From: Acidobacteriota bacterium
GTDB lineage: Bacteria > Actinomycetota > Acidimicrobiia > ATN3
Reading direction: 5' to 3'
NCBI GenBank assembly: GCA_003577105.1
Contig: QEUQ01000001.1
Span: forward strand, 70,118 to 134,117
DNA length: 64,000 nt
Under the pieces are notes generated by a model. It had not been told where the DNA came from, ran no database searches, and saw only the letters and a list, made by a program, of their open reading frames with translations. How positions within the stretch are numbered: position 1 is the stretch's first letter; the number at the start of each line of letters is the position of its first letter. The position numbers and the translations under genes were made by a program. Shown piece by piece: positions 9,442 through 19,908 of the stretch.

Positions 9442-9740
9442 ATCTCATCACCGCACTTCCGGCACACCCGGATCTTGCCGACATCTGTCATCTGATATCC
9501 GATCCGAACTGGTCCGCAATTCGAACAGAGGATCATGACGTTCGAGACGTGAATCGGCATGTCCTTGTCAATGACTCCGCCCTGCATGGTCGTCCGGGTT
9601 GGCCGCTGATGCTTCTTCGCCATGTTTACGCCCTCAACGATGACCTTGTTCTCACGCGGCAGGGCGCGCATGACATGCCCCTCAGCACCCCTGTCCTTGC
9701 CGGTGACCACTCTCACCTTGTCGCCTTTGCGTATTTTCAT
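9438..9740 (-). CDS. rplX: 50S ribosomal protein L24 with C-terminal zinc ribbon
   Basis: L24 is an assembly initiator that binds the 5' end of 23S rRNA. The 100-residue protein begins [20 protein letters not shown], a KOW motif. It ends with a four-cysteine zinc ribbon ([10 protein letters not shown] ... [11 protein letters not shown]), found in many actinobacterial and thermophile L24 proteins. The start is ATG at 9740 with GAGGAAAG upstream; the open frame extends to 9896 but lies inside rplN. Overlaps rplE by four bases. Confidence 0.97.
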   Translation of the reverse strand: MKIRKGDKVRVVTGKDRGAEGHVMRALPRENKVIVEGVNMAKKHQRPTRTTMQGGVIDKDMPIHVSNVMILCSNCGPVRIGYQMTDVGKIRVCRKCGDEI

Positions 9741-9775
9741 AGCTTTCCTCTTGGCTCCTCCGCCGACCACTTCGG

Positions 9776-10144
9776 CTAGAGCACCTCCGGGGCCAAAGAG
9801 ACGATCCTCATGAAGGCCTTGTCTCTCAGTTCTCTGCCAACCGGGCCGAAAATTCTCGTGCCGCGTGGCTGCTTCGCCTCGTTTATGAGCACGCAAGCAT
9901 TTTCGTCAAACCTGATGTAGCTGCCGTCTGGGCGGCGGCGTTCCTTCTTGGTCCTCACCACGACGCACCGCACGACGTCACCCTTGCGCACGGCCGAGCC
10001 CGGAATCGCATCTTTAACGGTGCCCACGAAGATGTCTCCGATTGCGGCGTACCGCCGTTTCGACCCGCCAAGGACGCGAATACACAGGACTTCCTTGGCG
10101 CCTGTGTTGTCTGCGACCCGAAGCCGGGACTCCTGCTGAATCAC
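9776..10144 (-). CDS. rplN: 50S ribosomal protein L14
   Basis: L14 contacts the 30S subunit (bridge B8) and L19. The 122-residue product starts [19 protein letters not shown] and carries the family signature (residues 60-86, [17 protein letters not shown]) and the end [19 protein letters not shown]. Canonical length; ATG start at 10144, three bases after the rpsQ stop. Confidence 0.98.
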   Translation of the reverse strand: MIQQESRLRVADNTGAKEVLCIRVLGGSKRRYAAIGDIFVGTVKDAIPGSAVRKGDVVRCVVVRTKKERRRPDGSYIRFDENACVLINEAKQPRGTRIFGPVGRELRDKAFMRIVSLAPEVL

Positions 10145-10147
10145 GTC

Positions 10148-10429
10148 TTACCTTGCCCTCTCGATGATCTCGCCGATCCGCCAGCGCTTTGACTTCGACA
10201 TCGGGCGGGTCTCGATGATTGCCACGCGGTCTCCCGCCCTGGCCTCATTGGCCTCATCGTGCGCGTAGTACTTGCGAGTCCTGCGGACGATCTTCTTGTA
10301 GAGCGGATGTCGAACGGCATCGGAAACGGCCACAACCGCCGTCTTGTCCATTTTGTCGCTCACGACAACGCCGATCCGCCGCTTGCGTGCAGATCTCTGG
10401 TTCTTAGCTTCTTGGCTGGATTCAGTCAT
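10148..10429 (-). CDS. rpsQ: 30S ribosomal protein S17
   Basis: S17 is a primary 16S rRNA binder with an OB fold. The 93-residue product has [20 protein letters not shown] and the basic loop region with [20 protein letters not shown]. It ends with the family motif [23 protein letters not shown] start at 10429, 26 bases after rpmC. Confidence 0.98.
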   Translation of the reverse strand: MTESSQEAKNQRSARKRRIGVVVSDKMDKTAVVAVSDAVRHPLYKKIVRRTRKYYAHDEANEARAGDRVAIIETRPMSKSKRWRIGEIIERAR

Positions 10430-10455
10430 GCGTTGGTCTCCGGCGGTCGCCGGCG

Positions 10456-10875
10456 CTACTCCTGCTCCTCGTCATCGGGCTCAACTTCTTTGTTGGCCTC
10501 TTCCCCGCTCTCGGCGGCATCGGCATCGACATCGTCTACAGCGTCGGCTTCGTCGGCTTCGTCGGCTTCGGCGTCGGCATCCTCAGAATCATCAGCTGCT
10601 TCGGTCTGCTCGACCGGATTCCGGCGGAATAGGCGGCGCCGCGGGCGCTCTGCCACCTCGGTCTCCTCTGGAGTTGCGCGCTCAATTCCGAGTTCGGCCT
10701 CACGGATAATCGTCTCAATGCGCGCAACTTCCCTGCGAAGAGTGCGAAGGCGCTTGTAGTTGTCCAGTCGACCTGTCGCATTTTGGAATCGCAGATTGAA
10801 GAGCTCCTCGCGCGCCTCCGCCAGGTGGACAGCGAGGTCCTCGCCGCTCATCTCCCTCAGTTCGGCAGTCCTCAC
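10456..10875 (-). CDS. rpmC: 50S ribosomal protein L29 with long acidic C-terminal tail
   Basis: L29 sits at the peptide exit tunnel and is part of the docking site for trigger factor and SRP. Residues 1-70 are a normal L29: [20 protein letters not shown], then [19 protein letters not shown], then the helical arm. A tail of about 70 residues follows, mainly Asp, Glu and Ala, ending EPDDEEQE, so the product is 139 residues where 60-77 is usual. The start is GTG at 10875, sharing a base with the rplP stop (TAGTG), with GGAGG seven bases upstream. The tail is encoded by repetitive DNA (10496-10600). Confidence 0.94.
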   Translation of the reverse strand: MRTAELREMSGEDLAVHLAEAREELFNLRFQNATGRLDNYKRLRTLRREVARIETIIREAELGIERATPEETEVAERPRRRLFRRNPVEQTEAADDSEDADAEADEADEADAVDDVDADAAESGEEANKEVEPDDEEQE

Positions 10876-11288
10876 TAGTCGGCCTCCCGCAACACGAAGC
10901 GACACTTCACCGGAAGCTTGTGCGCTGCAAGGCGCATGGCCTCACGCGCGACTGGCTCACTAACACCGGATAGCTCAAACATGACCCGCCCTGGCTTGAC
11001 GACGGCCACCCACTGCTCCGGATTTCCCTTGCCGGATCCCATGCGAGTCTCAGCCGGCTTCTGAGTTACCGGCTTGTCCGGAAAGATGGTGATCCAGACT
11101 TTCCCGCCTCGCTTTATGTGACGGGTCATAGCGATACGGGCAGCTTCAATCTGGCGGTTGGTGATCCAAGCGGGTTCAAGCGCCTGCAACCCGAAATCAC
11201 CCCAGTTGACAGCCGCGCCGCCCTTGGTGCGCCCTTTGGTGCGCCCCCTCTGGACCTTGCGATGGCGAACTCTCTTCGGTGACAGCAA
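10875..11288 (-). CDS. rplP: 50S ribosomal protein L16
   Basis: L16 lies near the peptidyl transferase centre and helps position A-site tRNA. The 137-residue protein begins [19 protein letters not shown] and has the family signatures [19 protein letters not shown] and [20 protein letters not shown]. The start is TTG at 11288 with GGAGGG just upstream; it begins four bases past the rpsC stop. Length is canonical. Confidence 0.98.
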   Translation of the reverse strand: MLSPKRVRHRKVQRGRTKGRTKGGAAVNWGDFGLQALEPAWITNRQIEAARIAMTRHIKRGGKVWITIFPDKPVTQKPAETRMGSGKGNPEQWVAVVKPGRVMFELSGVSEPVAREAMRLAAHKLPVKCRFVLREAD

Positions 11289-11291
11289 AGC

Positions 11292-12278
11292 TCAGCCCTC
11301 CGCCCCGGACTCGTCTGGGTCCGCCTCGGCTCCCGGTTCGTTGCTGTCTGCGGAGGCTGCGGAGATGTCGTCGGGTGCGGCCGCGTCGGCCTCCACGACG
11401 CCCGTAGCGTCGTCGGAGGAGTCATCGCCGTACGACTCGACTTCGCGCGTATGAGCCTCAACCAAGCGGCGCCCGCGAGTCGTATCGCCTGCGGATTCCG
11501 CCGGTGCGTCCCCGCCTAGAGTGGTCGGTGCATGAACGCCCGCCGCACTCTCGGCGCGTGCCTTCGGGGATGCGCGGTGCGTGGCTTCACCTGCTGCCAT
11601 TGCGGCCTCTGCCTGGATCTTCTCGCGATCAGCAGCACTAGAGCGCCCTTCGACCACATCCCCCTTGTAGATCCAGACCTTGACACCGATGCGCCCCGCA
11701 GTGGTCCGGCTTTCGGCCATGCCGTAGTCGATGTCAGCCCTCAGCGTATGGAGCGGAACACGCCCCTCTCTGTACCACTCACGCCTGGCCATCTCGGCAC
11801 CGCCTAGGCGCCCTGAACACTGGACTTTGACGCCGAGAACGCCGGGGGCCTTCATGGCAGACGCCACCGCACGCTTCATTGCGCGGCGGAAACTCACCCG
11901 CCCGGTCAACTGGTCGGCTATGGACTGGGCGATCAGGTTTGCATCTTGCTCGGCGCTCTTGACCTCGAGGATGTTGAGCTGAACTTGGCGCTGCGTCATC
12001 TTGTCGAGCTCGGTGCGAAGGCGATCGGCCACCATGCCGCCACGGCCAATGACGATTCCAGGCCGGGCGGTATGAACGTCAACTTTCAGCTGCTCGCCTG
12101 TCTTACGCTCGACCTCTATCCGATTGATGCCTGCATGCGGAAGTTCCTTACGCAGGTAATCTCTGATCTTGATGTCTTCGAGCAAGTACTTCTTGAAGTC
12201 CTTGTCGCTATACCACCTGGACTTCCAATCGGTGACAATGCCGAGGCGCAAGCCGTACGGATTGACTTTCTGACCCAT
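11292..12278 (-). CDS. rpsC: 30S ribosomal protein S3 with ~115-residue C-terminal extension
   Basis: S3 forms the mRNA entry site and acts with S4 and S5 in mRNA unwinding. The first ~213 residues are a full S3: N-terminal [20 protein letters not shown], a KH domain with [15 protein letters not shown], and the C-terminal S3 domain ([30 protein letters not shown]). A tail of about 115 residues rich in Ala, Glu, Asp and Ser then brings the product to 328 residues, against 210-280 usual. The start is ATG at 12278 behind GGAGGAAG; the open frame continues to 12344 without S3-like sequence. Confidence 0.96.
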   Translation of the reverse strand: MGQKVNPYGLRLGIVTDWKSRWYSDKDFKKYLLEDIKIRDYLRKELPHAGINRIEVERKTGEQLKVDVHTARPGIVIGRGGMVADRLRTELDKMTQRQVQLNILEVKSAEQDANLIAQSIADQLTGRVSFRRAMKRAVASAMKAPGVLGVKVQCSGRLGGAEMARREWYREGRVPLHTLRADIDYGMAESRTTAGRIGVKVWIYKGDVVEGRSSAADREKIQAEAAMAAGEATHRASPKARAESAAGVHAPTTLGGDAPAESAGDTTRGRRLVEAHTREVESYGDDSSDDATGVVEADAAAPDDISAASADSNEPGAEADPDESGAEG

Positions 12279-12295
12279 CAGTCTTCCTCCAATCC

Positions 12296-12664
12296 CTACA
12301 ACTCGTCTTCGTCCACGCCACTGACGGCAATGGTGATGTGACATGTTCGTTTACGGATACGCGTAGCTCTCCCTCGGGCCCGCGGGCGCCAGCGCTTCAT
12401 CGTCGGACCTTCATCAGCGAACGCGCGGCTTATGACCAGCTCTTCGGGCGTAAGACCAAGCTTCTGCTCGGCGTTTGCGACGGCTGAGTTGAGGATCTTC
12501 GAGATGTCTGCGGCCACTGCACGGTTGGAAAACTTCAATATGCGGCCTGCCTCAACCACGTCCTGATTGCGAATGAGGTCAATCACAGCGCGCGCCTTTG
12601 AAGCCGAGACGCGGACATAGGTTCCCCGCGCAATCGCTTCTCGCTCTGTTGCCTTCAATGCCAT
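12296..12664 (-). CDS. rplV: 50S ribosomal protein L22
   Basis: L22 lines the nascent peptide exit tunnel; its beta-hairpin is a site of macrolide resistance mutations. The 122-residue protein reads [20 protein letters not shown], with [14 protein letters not shown] and the conserved hairpin [20 protein letters not shown]. The hairpin looks standard. The ATG at 12664 is taken because it gives the normal L22 N-terminus. Its AAGG lies about ten bases away inside the end of rpsS, so the ribosome site is weak, and coupling to rpsS is likely. Confidence 0.96.
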   Translation of the reverse strand: MALKATEREAIARGTYVRVSASKARAVIDLIRNQDVVEAGRILKFSNRAVAADISKILNSAVANAEQKLGLTPEELVISRAFADEGPTMKRWRPRARGRATRIRKRTCHITIAVSGVDEDEL

Positions 12665-12669
12665 TTTGG

Positions 12670-12948
12670 TTATCGCCTTGTTGACTTCTCTGATCCGGCA
12701 TGCCCTCGGAACTGGCGAGTCGGTGCGAACTCGCCAAGCTTGTGGCCAACCATTGCCTCTGTGATGTAGACGGGAACGTGCTTGCGCCCGTCGTGGACCG
12801 CGATCGTGAATCCGACCATCTCGGGCGTCACCATCGACCTGCGTGACCATGTCTGGATCATCTTCTTCTCGTTGCGCTTGGTGAGTTCCTCGATCTTCTT
12901 TGCGAGGTGCTCATCAACCCAAGGGCCCTTTTTCAAACTCCGTGGCAT
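12670..12948 (-). CDS. rpsS: 30S ribosomal protein S19
   Basis: S19 pairs with S13 in the 30S head. The 92-residue product starts [20 protein letters not shown] and contains the signature [19 protein letters not shown] and [18 protein letters not shown]. Canonical length; ATG start at 12948. Only five bases separate its TAA from the rplV start. Confidence 0.98.
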   Translation of the reverse strand: MPRSLKKGPWVDEHLAKKIEELTKRNEKKMIQTWSRRSMVTPEMVGFTIAVHDGRKHVPVYITEAMVGHKLGEFAPTRQFRGHAGSEKSTRR

Positions 12949-12959
12949 GCCTGATCTCC

Positions 12960-13796
12960 CTATCGACGGCGCTTGCCGGTGCGTCTGCGTCTGACGATGT
13001 ACTTGTCAGAGGCCTTGCCCTTCTTTCGGGTACGCCCCTCTTTTTGTCCCCACGGGCTGACCGGGTGACGTCCACCCGAACTCTTTCCTTCACCACCACC
13101 AAGGGGATGATCAACGGGGTTCATTGCGACACCGCGAGTGTGTGGACGCTTACCCTTCCAACGGTTCCGACCGGCCTTGCCGATGCTTACCAGCTCGATC
13201 TCGGCGTTGCCGACCTGCCCAACCGTGGCCTTGCAGTCGAGCTGCACCAGCCGATACTCCGAAGAAGGCATGCGTAGTTGGGCCATTCCAGCCTCTTTGG
13301 CCATGAGCTGCACGGACGAACCCGCTGATCTGGCAATCTTGGCGCCCCCGCCAGGCTTGAGTTCAACGTTGTGAAGCACCGTGCCGACCGGGATATTGCG
13401 CAATGGCAAAGCGTTGCCCGGCTTGACATCTACGCCCTCACCGGACTCCACCATGTCGCCAACTCCCAGGCGCGCTGGGCAAATGATGTATCGCTTCTCG
13501 CCGTCGAGGTAGTGCAGAAGCGCGATTCGAGCGTTGCGATTCGGATCGTACTCAATTGCCGCGACCTTCGCTGGGACACCGTCCTTCTCACGACGGAAGT
13601 CAATGACCCGATACCGCCGCTTGTGGCCACCGCCTCTATGGCGCGCCGTCATTCGGCCATATGAGTTCCGCCCACCGGTCTTGTGTACTGGCTTGACCAG
13701 TGACTTCTCCGGCTTCGAACGCGTGATGTCGGCGAAGTCGGAGCCGGTCTGGAACCGGCGACCTGGTGAGGTTGGCTTCCGCTTCTTGATCGCCAC
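12960..13796 (-). CDS. rplB: 50S ribosomal protein L2
   Basis: L2 is required for peptidyl transferase activity and subunit joining. The 278-residue product starts [18 protein letters not shown] and contains the RNA-binding SH3-like and KOW-like domains. The C-terminal signature [20 protein letters not shown] includes the functionally important histidine. GTG start at 13796, just after the rplW stop. Confidence 0.98.
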   Translation of the reverse strand: MAIKKRKPTSPGRRFQTGSDFADITRSKPEKSLVKPVHKTGGRNSYGRMTARHRGGGHKRRYRVIDFRREKDGVPAKVAAIEYDPNRNARIALLHYLDGEKRYIICPARLGVGDMVESGEGVDVKPGNALPLRNIPVGTVLHNVELKPGGGAKIARSAGSSVQLMAKEAGMAQLRMPSSEYRLVQLDCKATVGQVGNAEIELVSIGKAGRNRWKGKRPHTRGVAMNPVDHPLGGGEGKSSGGRHPVSPWGQKEGRTRKKGKASDKYIVRRRRTGKRRR

Positions 13797-13798
13797 TA

Positions 13799-14101
13799 CT
13801 AGCCCTCGAACATTTCGATCTTGTCGCCCTCAACCAGTGTGACGACCGCGCGCTTGCGGTTCGCCCTGGTGCCGAAAGTCGCTGTTCGGCCGGAACGCTT
13901 TCTCTTGCCCTTGCGATTGAGCGTGTTAACCCGAGTCACGCGCACGTTGAAGATCTCCTCGACCGCATCTCTTATCTCCGGCTTCGTCGCCTCGGGATGC
14001 ACGACAAATGTGTAGCGGTTCTCGTCAAGCAACGAGTAGGACTTCTCCGAAATGATTGGCCTGATGATTACGTCGCGGGCATTCCTCTTTGTACTGCTCA
14101 C
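13799..14101 (-). CDS. rplW: 50S ribosomal protein L23
   Basis: L23 lies at the exit tunnel and is the docking protein for trigger factor and SRP. The 100-residue product has [19 protein letters not shown], the helix [20 protein letters not shown] and the internal loop [18 protein letters not shown] start at 14101 overlaps the rplD stop in a GTGA. Confidence 0.97.
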   Translation of the reverse strand: MSSTKRNARDVIIRPIISEKSYSLLDENRYTFVVHPEATKPEIRDAVEEIFNVRVTRVNTLNRKGKRKRSGRTATFGTRANRKRAVVTLVEGDKIEMFEG

Positions 14102-14838
14102 TCGGAATCACCCCCCTCTTTCTCCTCGGAGTCATCTTCGGCCGCCGCCTTCTTGCCCGAGTCCTTCTTGGGTGCGGTCTTGGCCTTCGAGGACTGCTTC
14201 GCCTCGCTCACACTTGCCTCACCGCCAGCAAACAACTTCAGGGTCTCCAGACTGACTAGGAGAAACTCGCAGCGGAGAATGTCGTAAGTGTTCAGCTCGC
14301 CGGGGACGATCACCGAGACCTCGGGAAGATTGCGGAACGATTTCGCGACGGCGGCCTCGGCGTCAGCTGCGACCAGCAGAACGGACTTGCCGTCAAGACC
14401 AAGACTCTCCAATGCCTCCACGGCTTCGCGCGTCTTGGGGCTATCGAATTGCCACTCATCGACAACTATCAAGCCCTTCGTAGCAACGCGATCTGAAAGC
14501 GCTGAGCGAAGAGCGAGGGTCTTCATTTTCTTCGGCGTCCGCTGGCCGTAATCCCGGGGCTTCGGGCCGTGACTCCGGCCACCCCCGACCCAAAGCGGAG
14601 AGCGAATCGAGCCAGCCCGTGCTCTGCCCGTACCCTTTTGGCGCCAGGGCTTTGCTCCGCCGCCACGGACCTCGGCTCGCGTCTTAGTCGAATGAGTACC
14701 TGAGCGAGCAGCTGCGAGCTGGGCGACGACAACCTGATGCATCACCGCGACGTTCGGCTCTATGCCAAAGACCTCGTCGGGCACGTTCACAGTGCCCTTT
14801 GCCTCGCCGACTTGTGACTTCAGGGCAACGTCAGCCAT
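14098..14838 (-). CDS. rplD: 50S ribosomal protein L4 with charged C-terminal tail
   Basis: L4 contributes to the exit tunnel constriction and in some bacteria regulates the S10 operon. The 246-residue protein starts [20 protein letters not shown] and has the tunnel loop ([20 protein letters not shown]) and the C-terminal L4 fold. About 40 extra residues at the end are Lys/Glu/Ser rich ([20 protein letters not shown]). The ATG at 14838 overlaps rplC by eight bases; an upstream open stretch to 14895 lies inside rplC. Confidence 0.96.
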   Translation of the reverse strand: MADVALKSQVGEAKGTVNVPDEVFGIEPNVAVMHQVVVAQLAAARSGTHSTKTRAEVRGGGAKPWRQKGTGRARAGSIRSPLWVGGGRSHGPKPRDYGQRTPKKMKTLALRSALSDRVATKGLIVVDEWQFDSPKTREAVEALESLGLDGKSVLLVAADAEAAVAKSFRNLPEVSVIVPGELNTYDILRCEFLLVSLETLKLFAGGEASVSEAKQSSKAKTAPKKDSGKKAAAEDDSEEKEGGDSE

Positions 14839-15502
14839 TGGCCGCACCCGCCTGCTTCCGGGACTTGACTCCCGATCGAACGAGTACGACACCACCGGCT
14901 GGTCCGGGGACCGCGCCCTTGACCATCAGCAGACCTCGCTCGGCGTCAGCTTCGACAACTTCTAGGTTCAGCGTCGTGACTCGCGCATTCCCGTATTGCC
15001 CCGCCATGCGCGTGCCCTTGAACACACGAGCTGGCGTGGCGCACGCGCCAATTGCGCCGGGTGACCTGTGAACGCGATGGGTGCCGTGGCTCGCCGATAG
15101 TCCTTTGAAGTTGTGACGCTTCATGGCCCCGGAAAAGCCCTTACCCTTTGAAGTGGCCGTGACGTCGACTCGGTCGCCCGGCCCAAAGATGCTGCAGGTA
15201 ATCTCCTGGCCAAGGCTGTATTCGGCTGCGTCGTCTGTGCGAACTTCTGCGAGGGTGCGAGCCGACTGAACGCCGGCCGCATCGAGGTGGCCTTGCTCCG
15301 GCTTATTGATGCGCCCGGGCCGCACCTCTCCAAATGCCAGCTGAACTGCTGAATAGCCGTCTGTTTCGGGCGACCTGACTTGAGCTACGCGGCACGGCGA
15401 CGTGCGCAGAACCGTCACCGGCACTGCGCGCGCGGTCTCGGCATCGAAGATCTGGGTCATGCCCAGCTTCTCTCCGAGAATCCCTTTTCTGGTCGCCACC
15501 AA
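14831..15502 (-). CDS. rplC: 50S ribosomal protein L3
   Basis: L3 is a primary 23S rRNA binder near the peptidyl transferase centre. The 223-residue product starts [20 protein letters not shown] and carries the conserved loop [20 protein letters not shown], then HRSPGAIG and the segment [12 protein letters not shown]. Start is TTG at 15502 or the adjacent GTG at 15499; AAAGG fits either. Follows rpsJ by 45 bases. Confidence 0.97.
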   Translation of the reverse strand: MVATRKGILGEKLGMTQIFDAETARAVPVTVLRTSPCRVAQVRSPETDGYSAVQLAFGEVRPGRINKPEQGHLDAAGVQSARTLAEVRTDDAAEYSLGQEITCSIFGPGDRVDVTATSKGKGFSGAMKRHNFKGLSASHGTHRVHRSPGAIGACATPARVFKGTRMAGQYGNARVTTLNLEVVEADAERGLLMVKGAVPGPAGGVVLVRSGVKSRKQAGAANG

Positions 15503-15547
15503 CTTCGCCTTTCAGAGCTATGTCAGGTACCGCCGCAGTGACTACTG

Positions 15548-15877
15548 CTAGCGCCCTTGAATCTTGATTTCGATGTCCACCCCCGCCGGCAGATCGAGGC
15601 GCTGAAGCGAATCGACTGTCTTGGGAGTGGGGCCGAGGATGTCTATGAGGCGCTTGTGGATGCGCATCTCGAAGTGCTCCCGGCTGTCCTTGTCCTTGTG
15701 GGGAGAGCGAATCACGCAATATCGGTGCTTCTCCGTTGGGAGAGGAACCGGACCGCAAACCGTCGCGTTCGTACGGATCACTGTCTCGACGATCTTGCGC
15801 GCCGACTGGTCCACGATTTCGTGGTCGTAGGCCTTGAGGCGTATCCGTATCTTCTGCTCCGCAGTGGCCTCGGCCAC
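15548..15877 (-). CDS. rpsJ: 30S ribosomal protein S10
   Basis: S10 is a head protein and, as NusE, also a partner of NusB and NusG in antitermination. The 109-residue product reads [20 protein letters not shown] and has the loop [23 protein letters not shown] at 15877 is preferred to the ATG at 15883 because AGGAG directly abuts that ATG but lies six bases from the GTG. First gene of the S10 operon proper, 80 bases after tuf. Confidence 0.96.
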   Translation of the reverse strand: MAEATAEQKIRIRLKAYDHEIVDQSARKIVETVIRTNATVCGPVPLPTEKHRYCVIRSPHKDKDSREHFEMRIHKRLIDILGPTPKTVDSLQRLDLPAGVDIEIKIQGR

Positions 15878-15917
15878 TCGCATCTCCTGTCATCTAGACG
15901 CGTACCCCGGCGGCACC

Positions 15918-15931
15918 GAGCCCGAAGGCTC
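15918..15931 (-). other. UUCG-tetraloop hairpin between tuf and rpsJ
   Basis: On the minus strand the sequence GAGCC-TTCG-GGCTC forms a five-base-pair stem closed by a UUCG tetraloop. It stands in the 80-base gap after the tuf stop and before rpsJ. No T-run follows, so it is not a typical intrinsic terminator. An mRNA-stabilising or processing stem between the str and S10 parts of the operon is one possibility; that role is inference. Confidence 0.45.
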
Positions 15932-15957
15932 AATCGCCACCACGGCCACGCTTTCTA

Positions 15958-17145
15958 TTACTTCTCGATCGTCACCACGCGGCCGGCACCAACGGTACGA
16001 CCGCCTTCCCGAATCGCGAACTGGAGACCTTCCTCCATCGCGATCGGCTGACCAAGCTGAACCTTCATCTCGGTGTTGTCACCGGGCATGACCATCTCGA
16101 CACCACCAGGCAATTCGACTGCACCCGTCACGTCAGTCGTGCGGAAGTAGAACTGGGGCCGGTATCCGTTGAAGAACGGGGTGTGCCTGCCGCCTTCATC
16201 CTTTGTAAGGATGTAGACCTGAGCCGTGAAGTCCGTGTGCGGCGTCACCGAACCCGGCGCCGCGAGCACCATGCCGCGCTCCACTTCCTCCTTCTTGATG
16301 CCGCGCAGGAGCACGCCCGCGTTGTCACCTGCGTGGATTTCATCAAGGAGTTTGCGGAACATCTCAAGGTCGGTGGCGGTCGTCTTCTGCGTATCTCTCA
16401 GGCCGACGAGCTCGATCTCCGACATCTTCTCGAGGGTACCCCTCTCGACCCTTCCGGTAACCACGGTGCCGCGGCCCTGGATCGTGAATACGTCTTCGAT
16501 CGCCATGAGGAAGGGCTTATCGACATCACGCTCGGGCTCGGGGATGTAGCTGTCGCAGGCCTCCATGAGGTCGCGAATCTTCTGCTCGTACTCAGCGTCG
16601 CCTTCAAGTGCCTTGAGCGCCGAGCCAACTACGACGGGAACGTCATCGCCGGGGAACTCATAGGAGCTGAGAAGCTCACGAACCTCAAGCTCAACGAGGT
16701 CGAGCAGCTCTGGATCGTCGACCATGTCTGCCTTGTTGAGGAAGACGACAATGTAGGGGACTCCGACCTGGCGTGCGAGGAGAACGTGCTCGCGTGTCTG
16801 AGGCATCGGGCCGTCAGCCGCCGAGACCACGAGGATTGCCCCGTCCATCTGAGCAGCACCCGTAATCATGTTCTTGACATAGTCGGCGTGCCCCGGGCAG
16901 TCCACATGCGCGTAGTGCCGGTTCTCGGTCTCGTACTCGACGTGCGCAATGGCGATTGTGATACCGCGCTCGCGCTCTTCCGGAGCCTTGTCGATCTCCT
17001 CGAATGGGGTGTACTCGACATCGGGGTTGTTCTCGTGGAGAACCTTGGTAATCGCCGCGGTAAGCGTGGTCTTACCGTGGTCGATGTGACCAATGGTACC
17101 GATATTCAGATGTGGCTTTGTTCTCTCGAACTTCTTCTTTGCCAT
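15958..17145 (-). CDS. tuf: translation elongation factor EF-Tu
   Basis: GTPase that delivers aminoacyl-tRNA to the ribosome. The 395-residue protein is full length, with G1 GHIDHGKT (residues 19-26), the switch I region [20 protein letters not shown]3 [12 protein letters not shown]4 NKADMVD, and domains 2 and 3 ending in [15 protein letters not shown]. The switch I sequence has AIAH where ITIN/STAH forms are more familiar. ATG start at 17145, 35 bases after fusA; no separate promoter is visible in that gap. Confidence 0.99.
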   Translation of the reverse strand: MAKKKFERTKPHLNIGTIGHIDHGKTTLTAAITKVLHENNPDVEYTPFEEIDKAPEERERGITIAIAHVEYETENRHYAHVDCPGHADYVKNMITGAAQMDGAILVVSAADGPMPQTREHVLLARQVGVPYIVVFLNKADMVDDPELLDLVELEVRELLSSYEFPGDDVPVVVGSALKALEGDAEYEQKIRDLMEACDSYIPEPERDVDKPFLMAIEDVFTIQGRGTVVTGRVERGTLEKMSEIELVGLRDTQKTTATDLEMFRKLLDEIHAGDNAGVLLRGIKKEEVERGMVLAAPGSVTPHTDFTAQVYILTKDEGGRHTPFFNGYRPQFYFRTTDVTGAVELPGGVEMVMPGDNTEMKVQLGQPIAMEEGLQFAIREGGRTVGAGRVVTIEK

Positions 17146-17180
17146 CGCTCGCGGCGCTCCTTTTCTTACCTGCCAGCCAG

Positions 17181-19265
17181 TTACTCGCCGCGGACTCTTG
17201 CGACGATTTCAGCCGAGATCGACTCCGGTGTCTCCTGGTAGGAGTGGAATTGCATCGTGAAGGTCGCGCGCCCCTGCGTCCGCGACCGAAGATCGGTAGC
17301 ATAGCCGAACATCTCGGCTAGCGGCACCTGCGCATTGACAACTGAGGAGTTGCCGCGCGATTCCGTTCCCTCGACCCGCCCCCTGCGTGACGAGAGATCT
17401 CCGATCACGTCTCCGAGGTACTCCTCAGGCGTGACCGCTTCAACGGACATGATCGGCTCGAGCAAGACCGGATTGGCCTTCCTGACGGCGTCTTTCAGTG
17501 CCATCGAGCCCGCAATCTTAAACGCCATCTCCGACGAATCGACGTCGTGTGATGATCCACCGGTAAGCGTCACCCGGACGTCAACAATCGGGTAGCCCGC
17601 CAGCACTCCGACGTCGAGGGCCTCCTGCACGCCCGCATCAACCGAAGAGATGTATTCGCGAGGCACGTCGCCACCGACGACCTTGTCGATGAACTCGAAT
17701 CCACCGCCATCACCTGTGGGCTCAAGGTCGATGATGACGTGGCCATATTGGCCGCGGCCACCCGTCTGACGAACATATCGCCCTTCGGTGCCTGTGACTG
17801 CCTTTCGAATCGTCTCGCGATAGGCGACCTGGGGCTTGCCGATGTTGGCGTCAACGTTGAATTCGCGAATCATGCGGTCTACGAGCACTTCGAGATGAAG
17901 CTCGCCCATGCCCGAGATGATCGTCTGGCCGGTCTCCTCGTCGGTCCTTACGACGAACGTCGGATCCTCGTCTGAAAGGGCTGCGAGCGCCTTACCGAGC
18001 TTGTCCTGATCGGCCTTGGTCTTGGGCTCGATCGCCACTGAGATCACCGGAGCGGCGAACTCCATCGACTCGAGCTGGATCGGCTTGTCCTTGCTGGCAA
18101 GTGTGTCCCCAGTTGAGACCTGCTTGAATCCCACACATGCCACGATGTCACCCGTGAAAGCCGTCTCGCGATCTTCTCGATGGTTCGCGTGCATTTGCAG
18201 GATTCGCCCAACCCGCTCGAGTTTGCCAGTGAGCACATTGAGGACCTTGTCGCCTTTGGAGACCTGACCGGCGTAGACACGGAGATAGGTGAGCTTTCCA
18301 ACGTGAGGGTCGGACATGATCTTGAAGGCGAGCGCAGCGAATGGCTCGGTGTCGTCGGGCTTACGCTCGAGAACCTCGTCACCCCGAGGGTTGGTTCCGG
18401 TGACGGGCGGAACGTCAACCGGGCTCGGCAGGTAGTCGATGACAGCATCGAGAAGCAGCTGAACGCCCTTGTTCTTGAATGCGCTGCCGCAAAGGACGGG
18501 CGTGATTGAGCCGGTTAGTGTCGCCCGACGGATCCCGGCCTTGAGATCGGCATCGGACACCGCATCGCCATTGAGGTAAACCTCGAGGATCTGCTCGTCA
18601 TTTTCGGCCACCCGCTCGATGAGCTGGTCGCGAGCCGCGGCCGCCAAGTCCGTCTCAGCTTCAGTGAGGTCCCTGTCGGTCCACTCGTCTCCCTTGTCGT
18701 CTTCCCATACATGCGCCCGCATTGCGATGAGATCGATCACGCCTTCGAAGTGCGCCTCGGCACCGATAGGGAGCTGCACGACCGCGGGAGCTGCCTCCAG
18801 GCGGTCAACGATCATCTGAACGGTCCTGTCGAAATCCGCGCCGACCCGGTCCATCTTATTGACGAAGCAGATCCTCGGTACTCCGTAGCGATCGCCCTGG
18901 CGCCATACGGTTTCGGTCTGGGGCTCTACGCCGGCGACTGCGTCAAACACGGCCACGGCGCCGTCAAGGACCCTGAGGCTTCGCTCGACTTCGACTGTGA
19001 AGTCAACGTGGCCGGGCGTGTCGATGATATTGACCCAGTAGCCCTTCCAGACGCATGTAGTCGCAGCGGAGGTAATGGTGATGCCGCGCTCTTGCTCTTG
19101 GGCCATCCAGTCCATGACAGCAGACCCGTCGTGGACCTCGCCCATCTTGTAGGTCCGTCCGGTGTAATAAAGAATGCGCTCGGTGGTCGTTGTCTTGCCC
19201 GCGTCTATGTGAGCCATGATCCCGATGTTGCGGGTGAGTGATAGCGGGTACTCGCGTATCGCCAA
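17181..19265 (-). CDS. fusA: translation elongation factor EF-G
   Basis: GTPase that drives translocation and, with RRF, ribosome recycling. The 694-residue protein has the full domain set: G1 [20 protein letters not shown], switch [14 protein letters not shown]3 [13 protein letters not shown]4 [10 protein letters not shown], then domains II-V with [15 protein letters not shown] in domain IV. I place the start at TTG 19265, behind AAGGGGGG, because it gives the normal EF-G N-terminus ([19 protein letters not shown]). An ATG at 19331 with AGGAAAG upstream is also plausible and would add 22 residues. Confidence 0.98.
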   Translation of the reverse strand: MAIREYPLSLTRNIGIMAHIDAGKTTTTERILYYTGRTYKMGEVHDGSAVMDWMAQEQERGITITSAATTCVWKGYWVNIIDTPGHVDFTVEVERSLRVLDGAVAVFDAVAGVEPQTETVWRQGDRYGVPRICFVNKMDRVGADFDRTVQMIVDRLEAAPAVVQLPIGAEAHFEGVIDLIAMRAHVWEDDKGDEWTDRDLTEAETDLAAAARDQLIERVAENDEQILEVYLNGDAVSDADLKAGIRRATLTGSITPVLCGSAFKNKGVQLLLDAVIDYLPSPVDVPPVTGTNPRGDEVLERKPDDTEPFAALAFKIMSDPHVGKLTYLRVYAGQVSKGDKVLNVLTGKLERVGRILQMHANHREDRETAFTGDIVACVGFKQVSTGDTLASKDKPIQLESMEFAAPVISVAIEPKTKADQDKLGKALAALSDEDPTFVVRTDEETGQTIISGMGELHLEVLVDRMIREFNVDANIGKPQVAYRETIRKAVTGTEGRYVRQTGGRGQYGHVIIDLEPTGDGGGFEFIDKVVGGDVPREYISSVDAGVQEALDVGVLAGYPIVDVRVTLTGGSSHDVDSSEMAFKIAGSMALKDAVRKANPVLLEPIMSVEAVTPEEYLGDVIGDLSSRRGRVEGTESRGNSSVVNAQVPLAEMFGYATDLRSRTQGRATFTMQFHSYQETPESISAEIVARVRGE

Positions 19266-19435
19266 GCCGCCCCCCTTCACTTCACGGAGGTGGCTTGCCC
19301 GATCTGTAACCATTCGTGCGGCCTCGGCCATTTCTTTCCTAAGGTTCCTTGCTGTCAAGACACCCGCGCCTATGGGCGCTGTGCCGTAAGTCCTTGTTCA
19401 GGCCGACCGGTTGGGGTCAGGCCTTCGTGCTGCGC

Positions 19436-19906
19436 TCACCAGCGATAGTGGGCGAAAGCTTTATTCGACTCCGCCATCTTGTGGAGGTCCTCGCGACGCT
19501 TGACTGACGCACCGAGCCCGTTGGCGGCGTCCAAGATCTCTGCCGAGAGCCGCTCAGCCATCGTGCGCTCCTTGCGCTGGCGCGCGTAACCGACAAGCCA
19601 CCTCACGGCCAAGGTCGTTGCTCGCCGTGGACGAACCTCGACCGGCACCTGATAAGTGGCCCCGCCAACTCGCCTTCCTCGAACTTCGAGTTGCGGACGG
19701 ATGTTGTCAATCGCCCGCTTCAGAACCGCAATTGGATCGTCAGCGGTTCGCTTTCCGACCACATCGAGAGCGTCGTAAACGATGCTCTCCGCAAGAGTTC
19801 GCTTTCCACGCTGGAGCACCTTGTTGACGATCTGAGTCACCAAGATGCTTTGGTACAGCGGGTCGGGGCTTAGATCCCTGCGTGGTGCCGGGCCTTTGCG
19901 GGGCAT
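19436..19906 (-). CDS. rpsG: 30S ribosomal protein S7
   Basis: S7 nucleates the head of the 30S subunit. The 156-residue protein starts [20 protein letters not shown] and contains the family signature ([20 protein letters not shown]) and the C-terminal [20 protein letters not shown]. Canonical length. ATG at 19906, two bases after the rpsL stop; about 170 bases separate it from fusA. Confidence 0.98.
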   Translation of the reverse strand: MPRKGPAPRRDLSPDPLYQSILVTQIVNKVLQRGKRTLAESIVYDALDVVGKRTADDPIAVLKRAIDNIRPQLEVRGRRVGGATYQVPVEVRPRRATTLAVRWLVGYARQRKERTMAERLSAEILDAANGLGASVKRREDLHKMAESNKAFAHYRW

Positions 19907-19908
19907 CC

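Noticed and set aside
12665-12850. Longer L22 start inside rpsS
   Set aside because: The extra residues are read through the S19 gene in another frame and do not align with L22.
16183-17241. A 352-codon open frame on the plus strand
   Set aside because: It is fully antisense to tuf and has no family likeness; high G+C third positions keep the opposite frame open.
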